Of a stretch of DNA of 9,862 nucleotides, positions 7,545-9,862 are shown piece by piece; the stretch's first letter is position 1; each line of letters begins with the position of its first letter. Location of the stretch: contig JALVPA010000172.1 of the NCBI GenBank assembly GCA_027026055.1, positions 1 through 9,862 on the forward strand, in the 5' to 3' direction. The notes under the pieces were generated by a model that saw only the letters and a list, made by a program, of their open reading frames with translations, was not told the origin of the DNA and searched no databases. The translations under genes and the position numbers were made by a program. Source of the stretch: Campylobacteraceae bacterium (GTDB lineage: Bacteria; Campylobacterota; Campylobacteria; Campylobacterales; Sulfurovaceae).

Positions 7545-7556
7545 ATTTTATCCAAA
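7545..7556 (-). promoter_or_regulatory. pheS-operon promoter candidate (-10 TAAAAT)
   Basis: Minus strand TTTGGATAAAAT with TAAAAT (5 of 6 to consensus) about 39 bases before the pheS ATG, preceded by a T-run and no clear -35. It matches the rpsA promoter string except for one base. TATTAT at 7567-7562 is an alternative -10. Confidence 0.5.
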
Positions 7557-7588
7557 AAATCATAATAGGGTGATTTAGCAAGCCTTTT

Positions 7589-7599
7589 AGGTGACACCT
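7589..7599. promoter_or_regulatory. inverted repeat over the HIT-gene -35 region
   Basis: AGGTG-A-CACCT, a five-base-arm inverted repeat around a single A. Its centre overlaps the -35-like GTGACA (7591-7596) of the plus-strand promoter and lies upstream of the pheS promoter on the other strand. A protein bound here could affect both divergent genes. Function is inferred from position. Confidence 0.3.
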
Positions 7600-7620
7600 T
7601 TGCACATCTTATGTTATAAT
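7591..7620 (+). promoter_or_regulatory. promoter of the HIT-family gene
   Basis: A perfect TATAAT at 7615-7620 is preceded by TGT, forming an extended -10 (TGnTATAAT). GTGACA at 7591-7596 is one base off the -35 consensus with an 18-base spacer. The predicted start near 7627 is only a few bases before the AAGGAG ribosome-binding site (7629-7634), so the leader is very short. Confidence 0.7.
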
Positions 7621-7640
7621 CTATCAAAAAGGAGCTTGCC

Positions 7641-7994
7641 ATGTGTGTCTTTTGCAAAATCGTCAACGGTGAAATTCCCAACAATACGGTACACGAAAAC
7701 GACGATTTTTTAGCATTTCACGATCTCTATCCCAAAGCGCCGATACATGTGTTGGTCATTCCGAAAAAACACATCGAAAACTTCCAAAGCGTCGATCCCG
7801 ACACAATGGCGGCAATGACGCCTTTTATCCAAGAAACGGCGAAAATTTTAGGCGTGGACGAAACGGGATATCGTTTGGTCACCAATAACGGAAAAGACGG
7901 CGGTCAAGAGATCTTTCATTTGCATTTTCACCTTCTCGGCGGCGGAAAATTGCGCTGGGACCACAGCCACGAGGATCCGCACAAAGCGCTGTAG
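7641..7994 (+). CDS. HIT-family (histidine triad) nucleotide-binding protein
   Basis: A 117-residue protein of the HINT branch of the histidine-triad superfamily, whose members hydrolyse nucleoside phosphoramidates or adenylated substrates. The signature is IFHLHFHLLGG at 91-101, with the triad H93, H95 and H97. The N-terminal MCVFCKIVNGEIP carries C2 and C5, which together with a later histidine such as H44 (PKKHIENF) form a zinc site in some relatives. Length is normal for the family. The ATG has a strong AAGGAG site 6 bases upstream and its own extended -10 promoter. It is divergent from pheS, the same placement I recall in H. pylori and C. jejuni. The C-terminal tail WDHSHEDPHKAL is rich in His. 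The physiological substrate is not known from the sequence. Confidence 0.93.
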   Translation: MCVFCKIVNGEIPNNTVHENDDFLAFHDLYPKAPIHVLVIPKKHIENFQSVDPDTMAAMTPFIQETAKILGVDETGYRLVTNNGKDGGQEIFHLHFHLLGGGKLRWDHSHEDPHKAL

Positions 7995-8010
7995 CTTTTT
8001 CCTCCCCTTT

Positions 8011-8034
8011 AAAAAGATGCGCGGTTAAACCCGC
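8011..8034 (-). terminator. possible intrinsic terminator for argH-osmC
   Basis: On the minus strand GCGG-GTTTAA-CCGC forms a short stem 36 bases after the OsmC stop, followed after GCATC by five T. The stem is only four pairs (five with a bulge) and the T-run is a few bases away, so it is a weak terminator at best. It lies in the convergent gap with the HIT gene. Confidence 0.35.
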
Positions 8035-8069
8035 CTCGATATAGACTTATTGTCAAACCGCAACGAAAC

Positions 8070-8543
8070 TTACGAACAACACGCCCCGCCGAAACCGTCG
8101 TCAAACGCTTCATAAGCACTTCCGCCGCCCGATACGATAGACTCTTTGTCGGCAATCTTTTCACCGTTGTAAACAATCGTATAATAAACTTTTACCGAAT
8201 CGCGTATGGAATTGACCGTCGTACAGTAACTCTCCAAAGAGGCCAGAATGTAACGTTTGGCTTTTGTCGTGTCAAAGGAGCTTTTGAAGTCGTAAACGAT
8301 ATGTATCGAAGAAAACTTCATCGGCACACTCGTTTGGCGCTCTATCTCGGCGGACACACTGTAATCGCGAACGGCATACCCGTCCCTCTCCGCCATCACC
8401 ACCAAATCGATCCCCGTACACCCGATAATCCCCGTAGCGAAGTACTCTACCGGCGTGATCTCTTTACAATCAAGGATATAGCTTGACTTCGTCGTATTTG
8501 CTCGAAACTTCTTTTCTCCAAGATAATTCAACGATACACGCAT
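8070..8543 (-). CDS. OsmC/Ohr-family protein with Cys-Cys tail
   Basis: A 157-residue protein of the OsmC/Ohr superfamily, whose better-known members reduce organic or fatty-acid hydroperoxides through two cysteines. Family features: an N-terminal strand pair ending in YILDCKEITPVEYFATGI, the first redox cysteine C42 in GCTGIDLV at the start of the long helix, and the second cysteine C107 in LESYCTTVNSI. The intervening VPMKFSSIHIVYDF region matches the OsmC 'F..I.V.Y' strand. It resembles the YhfA-like branch more than Ohr, so peroxidase activity is an inference. From about residue 138 a Gly/Ser/Asp-rich extension ends in GGACCS, adding vicinal C155-C156 outside the usual domain. The ATG directly abuts the argH TAA (TAAATG) with AGAGG upstream, so the two are probably cotranscribed and coupled. 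No signal peptide. Confidence 0.85.
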   Translation of the reverse strand: MRVSLNYLGEKKFRANTTKSSYILDCKEITPVEYFATGIIGCTGIDLVVMAERDGYAVRDYSVSAEIERQTSVPMKFSSIHIVYDFKSSFDTTKAKRYILASLESYCTTVNSIRDSVKVYYTIVYNGEKIADKESIVSGGGSAYEAFDDGFGGACCS

Positions 8544-9862
8544 TTATTTTTCTACCTCTTCTTTAGAGACTTGTTCGAGCCACGCTTTCATCGCTTCTAT
8601 CTGCTCTCTTGTGCGCTCGGTTGCCGTACCGCCTTGCGAAGCACGCGCATTCATCGAAGCGCGGTTGTCCAGCAACGCCACCACATCTTCGTCGATATCG
8701 TTCTTGATCTCGCGAAGCTCCTCTATCGTCAATTCGGAAATATCTTTGCCTTTTTCTTCGGCGATATTGACAACGTCTCCCGTCAAATGGTACGCGTCAC
8801 GAAACGGCATACCCTTTTTTCGCACCAAATAATCCGCCAAATCGGTCGCACTCAGATGCCCCGTCATACAGGCACGCTCCATCGCTTCGACATTGACCGT
8901 CATCTCCGCCATCATCTCGTCAAGTACCGCCAAGCTTAGTTCCGCCGTACGTACCGAGTCGAAGACGCCTTCTTTATCCTCTTGCATATCCTTGTTGTAC
9001 GCCAGCGGCAAGCCTTTCATCACCGTCAAAAGCGCTACGAGATTGCCGTTGACGCGTCCCGTTTTTCCTCTAAGAAGTTCGGGGATGTCGGGGTTTTTCT
9101 TTTGCGGCATGATGGAGCTTCCCGTGGCGTGTTTATCAGATAACGTCACCCATTTGAACTCCGCACTGCTCCAGAGTATCAACTCTTCGCTCAAACGGCT
9201 AATATGCATCATCATCGTTGCGATGTTGAAGAGTATCTCCAGAGCGAAATCACGATCGCTGACGGTATCGAGACAATTGAGTGTCGGCGCGTCGAATCCC
9301 AATGTTTGCGCCGTCATCTCTCTATCGATGGGATGCGGTGTTCCGGCCAATGCGGCACAGCCTAAAGGCGAAATGTTGTTACGTTCGTACGAACCGACGA
9401 AGCGTTCGTAATCGCGTTTGAACATCGATGCGTACGCCATCATGTGATAGCCGAAATTGATGGGTTGCGCGTGTTGCAAATGGGTCATCCCGGGCAAAAG
9501 CGTTTCGGTATGTGCGTCGGCGATATCCGTAAGCGTTTCGATGAGCGAAAGGAGCATGTCGGCAATGATGCGATTGTGCTTTTGCACATACAATCTAAAA
9601 TCGGTCGCCACCTGATCGTTGCGACTTCGAGCGGTATGGAGTCGCTTACCCGCATCACCGATGCGTTTGGTCAACTCCTCTTCGATCGCCATATGGATAT
9701 CTTCTTCACCGCCGTCAAGTGTAAATAGGCCGTTACGTATATCTTCCAAAATAGAGCTCAACCCTTTCTCTATCGCCTCATAATCTTCGCGACTGAGAAT
9801 ACCTTGCCTACGAAGCATCGCCGCATGCGCCAGCGAACCCGTAATATCCTCTTCGTACAATG
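8544..9862 (-). CDS. argH: argininosuccinate lyase, N-terminus cut by window edge
   Basis: About 438 residues of ArgH, which splits argininosuccinate into arginine and fumarate in the last arginine-biosynthesis step; the enzyme is a cytosolic tetramer of the fumarase/aspartase superfamily. The superfamily signature is GSSIMPQKKNPD, in the flexible loop holding the catalytic serine. HTARSRNDQVATDF (75-88 of the visible part) and the catalytic-His segment GMTHLQHAQP (124-133) are also intact. The reading frame runs off the right edge. The first visible residues (YEEDITGSLAHA) align with E. coli positions around 30, so some 30 residues, including the usual LWGGRF start, are missing. The TTG at 9860 is an internal Leu codon and not the start. 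The stop abuts the OsmC-like gene. Confidence 0.96.
   Translation of the reverse strand, partial: LYEEDITGSLAHAAMLRRQGILSREDYEAIEKGLSSILEDIRNGLFTLDGGEEDIHMAIEEELTKRIGDAGKRLHTARSRNDQVATDFRLYVQKHNRIIADMLLSLIETLTDIADAHTETLLPGMTHLQHAQPINFGYHMMAYASMFKRDYERFVGSYERNNISPLGCAALAGTPHPIDREMTAQTLGFDAPTLNCLDTVSDRDFALEILFNIATMMMHISRLSEELILWSSAEFKWVTLSDKHATGSSIMPQKKNPDIPELLRGKTGRVNGNLVALLTVMKGLPLAYNKDMQEDKEGVFDSVRTAELSLAVLDEMMAEMTVNVEAMERACMTGHLSATDLADYLVRKKGMPFRDAYHLTGDVVNIAEEKGKDISELTIEELREIKNDIDEDVVALLDNRASMNARASQGGTATERTREQIEAMKAWLEQVSKEEVEK

Noticed and set aside
7995..8016. CTTTTT...AAAAAG pairing as a terminator for the HIT gene
   Set aside because: The stem is almost all A/T, the loop is pyrimidine-rich and no T-run follows on the plus strand.
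9858..9860. TTG at the right edge as the argH start
   Set aside because: The frame stays open to the window end and family alignment shows about 30 missing N-terminal residues, so the codon is an internal leucine.
1..9862. tRNA, rRNA, CRISPR, insertion sequences, toxin-antitoxin or phage genes
   Set aside because: Intergenic regions are all under 140 bases and hold no cloverleaf, repeat array, transposase or terminal inverted repeats that I can see.

Overview
This window looks like a housekeeping stretch of a Campylobacterota (epsilonproteobacterial) chromosome with base composition in the mid-40s % GC by eye. The argument is gene order. A minus-strand run pheS-pheT-(ispH, aroA)-rpsA-serA, with a small HIT-family gene transcribed away from pheS, is the arrangement I recall from Helicobacter pylori and Campylobacter jejuni. 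The GC is higher than in those two genera, so a free-living relative (Sulfurovum-, Sulfurimonas- or Hydrogenimonas-like) is more likely; I cannot name the genus.

Layout, left to right. 1-193: first 64 codons of serA (minus), cut by the window edge. 194-302: intergenic region with a GC-rich stem-loop and possibly the serA promoter. 303-1955: rpsA (minus), ribosomal protein S1 with six S1 repeats. 1956-2018: compact rpsA promoter/leader with a perfect TATAAT and a 10-bp palindrome. 2019-7505: a tightly packed minus-strand unit, transcribed pheS, pheT, ispH, aroA, in which each gene overlaps the next by 1-4 bases. 7506-7640: divergent intergenic region with promoters for pheS and for the HIT gene. 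7641-7994: HIT-family protein (plus). 7995-8069: short convergent gap with a possible terminator. 8070-8543: OsmC-like protein (minus). 8544-9862: argH (minus), lacking about its first 30 residues beyond the right edge. No stretch over 300 bases lacks a gene.

Functionally, pheS and pheT encode the two subunits of phenylalanyl-tRNA synthetase, ispH makes the last step of the MEP isoprenoid pathway, aroA makes the sixth step of the shikimate pathway (upstream of phenylalanine), rpsA supports mRNA binding by the 30S subunit, serA starts serine synthesis and argH ends arginine synthesis.

No novel multi-gene system, mobile element, RNA gene or CRISPR array is visible. The most notable signal is aroA. 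The protein is closely similar in motif and length to the enterobacterial/plant-type EPSP synthase rather than the divergent type I recall in Campylobacter and Helicobacter, and it sits after ispH instead of between pheT and ispH. Together these suggest replacement of the native aroA by a transferred copy inside a conserved operon. Smaller points are palindromes in the rpsA leader and over the HIT-gene promoter, and a Gly-rich di-cysteine tail on the OsmC-like protein.
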